A program made the translations under genes and the position numbers. Shown piece by piece: positions 1-5,168 of a DNA stretch of 5,168 bases. This stretch comes from Candidatus Bipolaricaulota bacterium (lineage in GTDB: Bacteria; Bipolaricaulota; Bipolaricaulia; UBA7950; UBA9294). Where the stretch lies: assembly GCA_018399865.1 (NCBI GenBank), contig JAGYNL010000058.1:1-5168 (forward strand), in the 5' to 3' direction. Position 1 is the first letter of the stretch. Each line of letters starts with the position of its first letter. The notes under the pieces are model-generated. The model had not been told where the DNA came from, searched no databases, and saw nothing but the letters and a program-made list of their open reading frames with translations.

Positions 1-285
1 AGCCCTAAGCTCATCCTATTCGACGAACCAACCTCGGCCCTCGATCCGGAGTTAATTGGAGAGGTACTGGGAGTAATGATTAGCCTCGCCAAAGAAGGAA
101 TGACAATGCTTGTTGTCACCCACGAGATGGGATTCGCCCGAGCTGTAGCTGATGAAATAATCTTCATGGAACACGGAGTAGTTGTTGAACAGGGAGATCC
201 CAAGCAGATGTTCTACGCCCCCAAACACCAAAGAACCGGCGAGTTCTTAAACAAGATCACCGAGCTATACGGGGAGACTGACTGA
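1..285 (+). CDS. Polar amino-acid ABC transporter ATP-binding protein, 3' part only
   Basis: This is the C-terminal 94 residues of an ABC ATPase. The frame is open from base 1, so the start and the Walker A and signature motifs lie outside the window. The visible part begins at Walker B, LILFDEPTSALDPE (residues 4-17), with the catalytic Glu at residue 9 and the D-loop ALD following. The H-loop is VVTHEMGFARAVAD, with the switch His at residue 41. The HEMGFARAVAD wording and the C-terminal pattern (FYAPKHQRTGEFLNKI) are typical of the GlnQ/HisP/ArtP group that energises uptake of polar amino acids. The protein should sit on the cytoplasmic face and pair with the permease encoded immediately downstream. 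The stop codon TGA (283-285) shares its last base with the permease ATG, which suggests translational coupling. An internal ATG at base 76 is not the true start because homology extends upstream of it. The substrate cannot be read from this fragment. Confidence 0.95.
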   Translation, partial: SPKLILFDEPTSALDPELIGEVLGVMISLAKEGMTMLVVTHEMGFARAVADEIIFMEHGVVVEQGDPKQMFYAPKHQRTGEFLNKITELYGETD

Positions 286-950
286 TGGTCTTCGACCCAA
301 GTTGGTTAGGGCCATTAGGACAAGGATTGATTCTGACGCTAGAGATCACCTTGACCTGTATAGCAATTGGTATCGGCTTTGGAATTCTGCTAGCGCTTGG
401 CCGTGTCTACGGCAGACGCTTCATATCCGTTCCCTGCAGTATCTACATACAAATTTTTCGAGGCACCCCGCTTCTTGTACAGCTTCTCATGGTTTACAAT
501 GGGCTTCCAAACTGGGGTATCACTCTATCCGCTTTCACAAGCGGAGTTCTCGCCTTAGGACTTAACACAGCAGCCTATCAAGCAGAGTATCTCCGGGGCG
601 CTATTCAAGCCGTAAAAGAGGGCCAGATGATCGCCGCCCGATCATTAGGGATGAGCCTTACACAAGCTATCCGACACATCATATTGCCTCAGGCCTTTCG
701 CATAGTGATCCCTTCATGGTCTAACGAATTAATACTGATGTTTAAGTATTCATCCATCGTTTTTTCTGTTACCCTTTTGGACTTGATGGGGGTTGGAAAA
801 CGGATTGCTGCTCGCAATTTCCGCTACTTAGAGGTATTCATAGTTGTAGCTTTGTTCTATTTGGCGCTAGTGTTTATCATCACTCAACTGCTACGATTAC
901 TAGAAAAACAAGTAAAAATCCCCGGGCTGGGAGAACAACGAAAATCCTAG
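285..950 (+). CDS. Polar amino-acid ABC transporter permease (HisM/GlnP family)
   Basis: This is a complete 221-residue inner-membrane subunit, a normal length for the family. Hydrophobic segments lie at about residues 12-38, 48-74, 80-98, 150-170 and 184-205. The family motif FRGTP is at 58-62. The EAA loop, which docks on the ATPase, spans about 100-145: it includes EGQMIAARSLGMS (112-124) and ends in IILPQAFR (132-139). The short N-terminal part (LGQGLILTLEITL) matches the start of amino-acid permeases of the HisM/GlnP type. The ATG overlaps the ATPase stop by one base, and GGGGAG (271-276) lies eight bases upstream as a plausible ribosome binding site. Only one permease gene is visible, so the transporter may use a homodimer, or a second permease and the binding protein may lie upstream of the window. 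Nothing after the stop extends the operon on this strand. Amino-acid specificity is not determinable from the sequence. Confidence 0.95.
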   Translation: MVFDPSWLGPLGQGLILTLEITLTCIAIGIGFGILLALGRVYGRRFISVPCSIYIQIFRGTPLLVQLLMVYNGLPNWGITLSAFTSGVLALGLNTAAYQAEYLRGAIQAVKEGQMIAARSLGMSLTQAIRHIILPQAFRIVIPSWSNELILMFKYSSIVFSVTLLDLMGVGKRIAARNFRYLEVFIVVALFYLALVFIITQLLRLLEKQVKIPGLGEQRKS

Positions 951-997
951 ATAAAGCGCTGCGCACAGGCATCGTTCGACCTATTGCAAAGCAAACT

Positions 998-1021
998 GAG
1001 CCCGTATAACTATTCGTGCTC
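998..1021 (-). terminator. Weak candidate terminator for glnS
   Basis: GAGCCCG (998-1004) and CGTGCTC (1015-1021) form a 7-position stem with one mismatch and a 10-base AT-rich loop. Read on the - strand, the stem is followed by AGTTTGCTTTGC, which is only moderately T-rich. The position, about 75 bases past the glnS stop in a convergent gap, fits a terminator. The weak tail makes this a tentative call. Confidence 0.28.
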
Positions 1022-1039
1022 GATCAAGCAATCATTCTC

Positions 1040-1067
1040 AAGGCTGGCAAGTTGGGCCTTTATTTGG
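1040..1067 (+). terminator. Weak candidate terminator for the ABC transporter operon
   Basis: AAGGC (1040-1044) pairs with GCCTT (1056-1060), with one possible extra G-T pair and a loop of about 9-11 bases. It is followed by TATTTGG on the + strand. The stem is short and the T tract is imperfect. The site lies 90 bases after the permease stop, where the operon would be expected to end before meeting glnS head-on. Confidence 0.22.
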
Positions 1068-1096
1068 CTGTAGGTTGAAAGCATGAAGACGCCAGT

Positions 1097-2848
1097 TCAC
1101 TTCTTCTGCTTAAGCTTAGCCCAGGTGTCGCGCAGGGTTACGCTTCTGTTAAATACTGGTTTGTCAGATGACGAATCCGGATCAACAAAGAAATACCCTT
1201 TTCTCTCAAACTGGAAACTCTGTCCCGGGGTCACGTCACTTAAGGTTTGTTCTGCCTTGCACTCTGCCAGAACCTTTAACGAGTCAGTATTCAAGCCTTC
1301 TAGCCAATCCTTCCCTTCCTCTACATCAAGCGGATTCTCCTTAGTAAACAGGTGGTCATAGAGCCGCACCTCGACGTCTATGGCATGTTGCGCAGACACC
1401 CAGTGCAATGTTGCCTTTACACGGCGACCGTCGGGAGCATCTCCTCCTCGAGTAGCAGGATCATATGTACAACGAAGTTCGACGATATTTCCCGATTCAT
1501 CCTTTATCACATCTGTACAGGTAATGAAGTAAGCGTAGCGCAAGCGTACCTCACGCCCTGGAGCAAGCCGATAGAATTTCTTCGCTGGCTGCTCCATGAA
1601 GTCCTCACGCTCAATGTATATCTCCCGGGAAAAAGGAACTTGGCGGGTTCCTGCTAATTCGTCCTCTGGGTTATTGATGGCTGTCAGATGCTCCATCTTT
1701 CCTTCAGGATAGTTGGTTAGCACCACCTTAACTGGATCCAGAACGACCATCCTTCGCTGCGCACGCCTGTTCAAGTCCTGGCGCAGGCAGTACTCAAGGA
1801 ATGTCGTATCCACAAATCCATCCGACTTGGTCACACCAATTCCTTGTATGAAATCACGAATCGCCTGTGAGGTGTAACCACGCCGCCTTAGGCCCCGTAG
1901 GGTGGGCATGCGGGGATCATCCCATCCTCTAACGTAGTCGTCTTCGACAAGTTGACGTAGCATGCGCTTACTCATTACCGTATGAGCAAGATTCAGACGA
2001 CCGTATTCGATTTGACGTGGGCGGTTATCCACTGGCAATTGATCAAGAAACCAATCGTACAGCGGCCTATGATTCTCAAATTCCAACGAACAAGTCGAGT
2101 GAGTAATTCCTTCAATGGTATCGGACTGTCCATGAGTCCAGTCATAAGTGGGATAAATACACCAAGAGTCGCCCTGTCGGTGATGGTGTGCTCTTAAAAT
2201 ACGGTACATAACAGGATCCCGCATGTTCAAATTCGGATGAGCCATATCGATCTTCGCCCGCAGTGTTTTCGCGCCGTCAGGAAACTCGCCAGCCCGCATT
2301 CGTCTAAAAAGATCAAGGTTTTCCTCAACTGTTCTATCACGATAGGGACTATTCTTCCCTGGCGGGGTAATCGTCTTTCCGCCTTCCTGAATCGCACGTC
2401 CTCGATACTCACTAATCGCTTCAGCAGAGAGGTCGCACACGTAAGCTTTGCTTTTCTTTATCAAGTATTCCGCCCACTGATAAAGCTGTTCGAAGTAGTC
2501 TGAGGCAAAAAACAGACGATCCTCCCAGTCAACGCCCAACCAGCGCATATCTTCAACGATTCCATCAACGAACTCCTGCTCTTCCGCAACAGGATTGGTG
2601 TCGTCAAACCGGAGGTTAAACTTGCCATTAAAGTCCTTGGCAATTCCATAAGCAAGTAGGAATCCCTTAGCATGTCCTATATGGATGTAACCGTTAGGTT
2701 CCGGTGGCCAGCGGGTATGCACACGTCCGTCATTCTTACCTGCAGCAATATCTTGAGAGACTACTTGGCGGATAAAATCTAGGTGTGTCTCCTCCTGCCT
2801 GTTCATCTCTTCCTCGGCTTCTGGGTTACGTGCTGTATCTCTTGTCAT
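1097..2848 (-). CDS. glnS: Glutaminyl-tRNA synthetase
   Basis: This cytoplasmic class I aminoacyl-tRNA synthetase charges tRNA-Gln with glutamine using ATP. The protein is 583 residues; the E. coli enzyme is about 554. The HIGH motif sits in [14 protein letters not shown] (48-61). The segment NLRFDDTNP (78-86) carries the Asp that contacts the amino acid. YPTYDWTH (232-239) supplies Tyr235, equivalent to E. coli Tyr211. HSTCSLEF (250-257) keeps Ser251 and Cys253, equivalent to Ser227 and Cys229, where GluRS has Arg, so this is GlnRS rather than GluRS. The KMSKS-type loop is VMSKRM (291-296). [19 protein letters not shown] follows at 308-326. The C-terminal anticodon-binding beta-barrels are complete and end in FQFERKGYF and PVFNR...LRDTWAK. 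There is a short insertion after EYRG (about 151-160) relative to E. coli. The start is ambiguous: ATG at 2848 has GAGG five bases upstream, but Met15 (ATG at 2806) has a near-identical site and gives an N-terminus closer to the E. coli length. Confidence 0.98.
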   Translation of the reverse strand: MTRDTARNPEAEEEMNRQEETHLDFIRQVVSQDIAAGKNDGRVHTRWPPEPNGYIHIGHAKGFLLAYGIAKDFNGKFNLRFDDTNPVAEEQEFVDGIVEDMRWLGVDWEDRLFFASDYFEQLYQWAEYLIKKSKAYVCDLSAEAISEYRGRAIQEGGKTITPPGKNSPYRDRTVEENLDLFRRMRAGEFPDGAKTLRAKIDMAHPNLNMRDPVMYRILRAHHHRQGDSWCIYPTYDWTHGQSDTIEGITHSTCSLEFENHRPLYDWFLDQLPVDNRPRQIEYGRLNLAHTVMSKRMLRQLVEDDYVRGWDDPRMPTLRGLRRRGYTSQAIRDFIQGIGVTKSDGFVDTTFLEYCLRQDLNRRAQRRMVVLDPVKVVLTNYPEGKMEHLTAINNPEDELAGTRQVPFSREIYIEREDFMEQPAKKFYRLAPGREVRLRYAYFITCTDVIKDESGNIVELRCTYDPATRGGDAPDGRRVKATLHWVSAQHAIDVEVRLYDHLFTKENPLDVEEGKDWLEGLNTDSLKVLAECKAEQTLSDVTPGQSFQFERKGYFFVDPDSSSDKPVFNRSVTLRDTWAKLKQKK

Positions 2849-2857
2849 ATCTTCCTC
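2849..2857 (-). promoter_or_regulatory. Ribosome binding site of glnS (long form)
   Basis: Read on the - strand, GAGGAAGAT directly precedes the ATG at 2848, with five bases between GAGG and the start. It supports the upstream start. The internal ATG at 2806 is preceded by GAGGAAGAG (2815-2807) with the same spacing, so this site does not settle the choice alone. Confidence 0.6.
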
Positions 2858-2949
2858 TCTTTGCGCTCTGCCTTACAATACTCAAACGGAGCCCGCTCTT
2901 CCAGTGTGTAAGTAGCAGGTACACATATCAAACTGCGAAGACATGAAAG

Positions 2950-2973
2950 CCTGTTATTGTAATCCCTGTTACA
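2950..2973. promoter_or_regulatory. Operator-like inverted and direct repeats between divergent genes
   Basis: TGTAA (2958-2962) and TTACA (2969-2973) form an inverted repeat with a six-base centre. CCTGTTA also occurs twice in direct orientation, at 2950-2956 and 2965-2971, so starts are 15 bases apart. The cluster lies about 100 bases upstream of glnS and about 80 bases upstream of the exported-protein start, a reasonable place for a regulator site. No specific regulator is recognised, and repeats this short can occur by chance. Confidence 0.25.
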
Positions 2974-3039
2974 GACTGTCAGAGAAAAGGAGGGTACACT
3001 ATCAACAAAAGGAAATTATCGCTTACATAGACCTAAACC

Positions 3040-3048
3040 GGGAAGTGA
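3040..3048 (+). promoter_or_regulatory. Ribosome binding site supporting a TTG start
   Basis: GGGAAGTGA, continuing to T at 3049, matches the extended Shine-Dalgarno consensus GGAGGTGAT over GGAAGTGAT with one mismatch. It ends six bases before TTG at 3055. The in-frame TGA at 3046-3048 closes the frame upstream, so translation must begin after it. TTG at 3055 is the first candidate and gives a proper signal peptide n-region. Confidence 0.5.
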
Positions 3049-3054
3049 TTTAGA

Positions 3055-5168
3055 TTGAAGAAAACAACCGCTCGTAGTCTAGTGCTAGGGATTTTGTTCT
3101 TATGTTTAGGGTTTCTCGGCTTATTGGGGGCTGCTCAGACTGCCGATAGCCTGGATCTTCTAGCAACACGGACCATCTCAACATCCTGTGCGCTTCCAGA
3201 AAGCCAGTTCTTGGTAAGAATACATATCGAAGTTGAGCAAGACATGCAAGGGCTGGGCATCGAAGAGAAACTTCCTTACGGATGGAAGATCAACCCTATA
3301 GAGAACGCCGGGGCTGCGTTCAAGAGATCTGAATCTCAATGGACATTCAGCAAAAAGATCAAGGAAGGATCAGAGATAGAAATATGCTACGAAGTTACCG
3401 TTCCTCCAACCGAGAAGCTCTACGCTGATACTTTGCCAGAATGCTTCGATATTTCCGGAATCGTACAGAGCAAGGCACCAGCAGTACAGATTGAAATAAG
3501 CGGTGACTCGGAGATAGCAGTGGTTTCTTCTCTACCCCCAATGTGTGCAATCGCACACCTAGCCCCATCAAGTGACAAACAGCCTCTAGATACCGTAGAT
3601 CTTCGTCTTGGACAGAGAATAACATCACAACAATTCGAACGTGCGATCGAGCTATGGAGAACAAACCAGGTTATTCCGTTTACCGGTGGCGAAGTTATTA
3701 ACCTTTCACTAATGGAAAAGGTAATCTCATATTACGAGACCTGCACTCCTGTAGATGAAGATTTACCTCCAGCAAAGGAACCTGAGTTTAATGCAATAAG
3801 GACGATCACTACGTTCCTGCCAAATGACACAATTCTTCTACCCTACGGATGCCTTGACCCAGGCATTGAGGCCCGCAGGTTTGTGGTTACCTTGGAAATT
3901 ACCCCGGAACGTGACGTGTACGGCCTTGGTGTGAAGGAATGGTTACCTCAAGGGTGGCACATCACCCCGCTTGATAATGATGGATTTGTGCATCGCCTCT
4001 CTCACTTTGAATGGGTCTTTCCTAAGCGTTTAGCGGCGGGAGAGACAAGAAAAATTGTGTACCAAGTGGAAGCTTCCCCTGAATTACCGGAAGGCGTTGA
4101 TGGTGAAGCTGGATGTTGCGGGTACGATGCGAAGATTGTCGGGGAAGCCTCCAGCCTGCTCAGTTGCGGAGAGAATAACATTACCGGAGAAGACACAATT
4201 CATATGTGGCAATGCCTACCTGTGATACTCGCCATATCACGCTGGGATGTTTGCAGTGATTCTGTTGATGTCAAATTGTCGAACAATATATCTTTCCCGC
4301 AGGTTCAGCGCGCCATTGCGTTCTGGCAACAGAGCCAGGCGGTACCATACACCTGTGGATACACAGTGGGGTATGAAACACTGAAAACCATCGTAGCATA
4401 TTGGCTAACTGGCACCGAGGTAACGCAGATTATACCTGGAAGTGCTCCTGTTAGTCCACCAGACACAGCCGTACCCGGATCGTATAATTGGCTCTGTAAG
4501 ATGAAGGAAGTGCAGGAAAGTACCGATCGAAAACGGGTTCCAAGTGTTCCCCTGGTTGTAAGTGCACAAGTTGATCAGCAACTTACATGCTCGGTAAATA
4601 GCGCGAGATTAACCGCAACCGTGTCCGGTGGCCTTCCCCCCTATTCTTTCGTATGGAAGGATTATGAGGGAAAGAAGGTTGGCTCTGATAAGGAAATTAC
4701 TGTAAGCAAACCGGATACTTACACTGTGACTGTCAGCTCAGCAGGCCTCTGTAGAGGAAGCGCTAGCGTAGTTGTAGATCAAGACATCGAACCACCAACA
4801 GCCGATGCTGGACCAAGCCAACTACTAACCTGCTTGGTGACATCCGTCACATTGGATGGTTCAGCAAGCGGTGGAGTAGAACCCTACACCTATTCCTGGA
4901 CTAACTCAGATGGTGAGATCATCGGATCAACAGAAGATATATGCGTAAATACAACTGATACTTACACCTTAACTGTTACTGGTCACAACGGTTGCTCCAG
5001 CAGCGATTGCGTAACTGTCAATCAGAATATCTCTACGCCAACTGTCTCAATTAGCACTCCCAAAACGCTAAGCTGCATTGTAACATCCGTCACATTGGAT
5101 AGTTCGGTAAGTGGTGGAGTGGAACCCTACACCTATTCCTGGACTAACTCAGCTGGTGAGATCATTGG
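3055..5168 (+). CDS. Large exported cysteine-rich protein with duplicated N-terminal module and Ig/PKD-like repeats (3' end outside window)
   Basis: The frame is open for 704 codons from TTG at 3055 to the window edge with no stop, so the true length is unknown. The N-terminus is a signal peptide: KK and R in the first 7 residues, a hydrophobic core at about 8-25, and a likely signal peptidase I site after GAA (residue 27). The mature part has two diverged copies of a module (about 43-230 and 264-453). Each copy has a beta-rich half containing GLG[IV]xExLPxGW and a helical half containing RAIxxW...P[FY]TxG...Y[YW]. The first half resembles the 'pushes-and-ends with LPxGW' beta-sandwich seen in bacterial surface proteins with DUF11-like domains. 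After a linker (about 454-498) come Ig/PKD-like repeats of exactly 81 residues, starting near 499, 580 and 661. About 20 cysteines follow the signal peptide, as expected for disulfides outside the cytoplasm. It is probably secreted or displayed on the cell surface. No catalytic motif is visible, and function and anchoring are unknown. GTG at 3082 is a less likely start because it removes the basic n-region. Confidence 0.88.
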   Translation, partial: MKKTTARSLVLGILFLCLGFLGLLGAAQTADSLDLLATRTISTSCALPESQFLVRIHIEVEQDMQGLGIEEKLPYGWKINPIENAGAAFKRSESQWTFSKKIKEGSEIEICYEVTVPPTEKLYADTLPECFDISGIVQSKAPAVQIEISGDSEIAVVSSLPPMCAIAHLAPSSDKQPLDTVDLRLGQRITSQQFERAIELWRTNQVIPFTGGEVINLSLMEKVISYYETCTPVDEDLPPAKEPEFNAIRTITTFLPNDTILLPYGCLDPGIEARRFVVTLEITPERDVYGLGVKEWLPQGWHITPLDNDGFVHRLSHFEWVFPKRLAAGETRKIVYQVEASPELPEGVDGEAGCCGYDAKIVGEASSLLSCGENNITGEDTIHMWQCLPVILAISRWDVCSDSVDVKLSNNISFPQVQRAIAFWQQSQAVPYTCGYTVGYETLKTIVAYWLTGTEVTQIIPGSAPVSPPDTAVPGSYNWLCKMKEVQESTDRKRVPSVPLVVSAQVDQQLTCSVNSARLTATVSGGLPPYSFVWKDYEGKKVGSDKEITVSKPDTYTVTVSSAGLCRGSASVVVDQDIEPPTADAGPSQLLTCLVTSVTLDGSASGGVEPYTYSWTNSDGEIIGSTEDICVNTTDTYTLTVTGHNGCSSSDCVTVNQNISTPTVSISTPKTLSCIVTSVTLDSSVSGGVEPYTYSWTNSAGEII
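3181..3744 (+). repeat. Exported protein, module copy A (residues about 43-230)
   Basis: This is the first copy of the duplicated module. It contains GLGIEEKLPYGW (66-77), a probable beta-strand run ending in ICYEVTVPP (110-118), and ISGIVQS (133-139). It closes with the helical RAIELW (196-201), IPFTGG (207-212) and KVISYY (222-227). Residues 51-77 align without gaps to 275-301 of copy B with 13 of 27 identical. Boundaries are approximate. Confidence 0.8.
3844..4413 (+). repeat. Exported protein, module copy B (residues about 264-453)
   Basis: This is the second copy, offset 223-224 residues from copy A. It contains GLGVKEWLPQGW (290-301), GETRKIVYQVEASP (329-342) and LPVILAISRWDVC (388-400). 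It closes with RAIAFW (419-424), VPYTCG (430-435) and IVAYW (446-450). Over the terminal helical part, 11 of 39 residues match copy A (189-227 against 412-450). This copy has more cysteines (266, 354, 355, 371, 387, 400, 434) than copy A (45, 111, 130, 164, 230). Confidence 0.8.
4549..4791 (+). repeat. Ig/PKD-like repeat 1 of the exported protein (residues 499-579)
   Basis: This is a beta-sandwich-type repeat with LTCSV (510-514), SGGLPPYSFVW (524-534), DTYTVTVS (554-561) and Cys566. It is the most diverged of the three visible copies. Cys512 and Cys566 line up with Cys593 and Cys647 of the next repeat, so they probably form the conserved disulfide. Confidence 0.8.
4792..5034 (+). repeat. Ig/PKD-like repeat 2 of the exported protein (residues 580-660)
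   Basis: The copy opens with ADAGPSQLLTC (583-593), followed by VTLDGSASGG (598-607), EPYTYSW (609-615) and DTYTLTVTG (635-643), all characteristic of PKD/SprB-like surface repeats. Besides the Cys593/Cys647 pair it has Cys630 and Cys652, which repeat 1 lacks and which may form a second disulfide. Confidence 0.85.
4837..4925 (+). repeat. Direct DNA repeat, copy 1
   Basis: This 89-base block matches 5080-5168 at 81 of 89 positions, with an offset of 243 bases (81 codons). It includes a perfect stretch of 31 bases starting at 4879 (codons for EPYTYSWTNS). Five of the eight differences are silent. It encodes the core of Ig-like repeat 2. Confidence 0.95.
5035..5168 (+). repeat. Ig/PKD-like repeat 3 of the exported protein, cut by window end (residues 661-704)
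   Basis: The first 44 residues of a third copy are visible. Cys674 is again 81 residues after Cys593, followed by VTLDSSVSGG and EPYTYSWTNS. From base 5080 it is nearly identical in DNA to repeat 2, so further copies downstream are likely. Confidence 0.85.
5080..5168 (+). repeat. Direct DNA repeat, copy 2 (runs to window edge)
   Basis: This is the partner of 4837-4925, in the same reading frame and orientation, and is truncated only by the window end. The amino-acid changes relative to copy 1 are Gly to Ser, Ala to Val and Asp to Ala. The identity may continue past the edge. Confidence 0.95.

Noticed and set aside
302..565. Alternate-frame open frame inside the permease gene
   Set aside because: It overlaps a canonical permease in another frame and its peptide has no family resemblance.
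1083..2673. Several short open frames on both strands inside the glnS region
   Set aside because: They are antisense or alternate-frame shadows of a well-conserved GlnRS gene, encode low-complexity or unrecognisable peptides, and have no supporting context.
2903..2931. Possible sigma-70 promoter for glnS: TTGATA (2931-2926) and CACACT (2908-2903), 17-base spacing, - strand
   Set aside because: The -35 box is good, but the -10 box matches only 3 of 6 positions. A match of this quality is expected by chance, so it was not listed as a feature.
2849..3054. T-box riboswitch upstream of glnS
   Set aside because: The conserved antiterminator sequence (AGGGTGGNACCGCG) is absent on the - strand and the leader is too short for a typical T-box.
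3055..3135. Lipoprotein signal peptide, because Cys17 lies in the hydrophobic segment
   Set aside because: Cys17 sits in the middle of the hydrophobic core in LFLC, which does not fit a lipobox; an ordinary signal peptidase I site after residue 27 is more likely.
3395..4196. Antisense open frames at 3395-3664 and 4002-4196
   Set aside because: They lie opposite the continuous reading frame of the exported protein, which has clear domain and repeat structure; the antisense peptides show none.
4837..5168. CRISPR array or mobile-element repeat
   Set aside because: The repeats are in frame, 243 bases apart and encode protein domains; there are no short regular spacers, terminal inverted repeats or transposase.

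Overview
This is a bacterial window with four protein-coding genes. Base composition looks close to balanced, and there are no RNA genes, transposons or CRISPR arrays. The left end carries the 3' part of an ATPase gene and a complete permease gene of a polar amino-acid ABC importer (+ strand, one-base overlap). Next, on the - strand and convergent with them, lies a complete glutaminyl-tRNA synthetase gene (glnS). Divergent from glnS, on the + strand, a long gene runs from about 3055 off the right edge. It encodes a large exported, cysteine-rich, multidomain protein.

Region by region: 1-285, ATP-binding subunit, missing its start. 285-950, permease. 951-1096, a short convergent intergenic stretch with two weak hairpins. 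1097-2848, glnS on the - strand. 2849-3054, a divergent intergenic region with an inverted repeat, a direct repeat and a Shine-Dalgarno-like sequence that serves no standard start codon. 3055-5168, an open-ended gene that starts at TTG and has no stop within the window.

The first two genes work together as the inner-membrane part of an uptake system. The substrate-binding protein is not visible. GlnRS is a housekeeping enzyme and shows that this organism charges tRNA-Gln directly. The exported protein has a signal peptide, then two diverged copies of a module of about 220 residues, then at least three Ig/PKD-like repeats with an exact 81-residue period. I do not recognise a named family for the duplicated module. 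This gene is the least ordinary part of the window.

Taxonomy is uncertain. A bacterial GlnRS with a long modular secreted protein of this style would fit a deep-branching, poorly cultivated lineage such as Bipolaricaulota/Acetothermia. That is an impression from protein style, not a demonstrated assignment.
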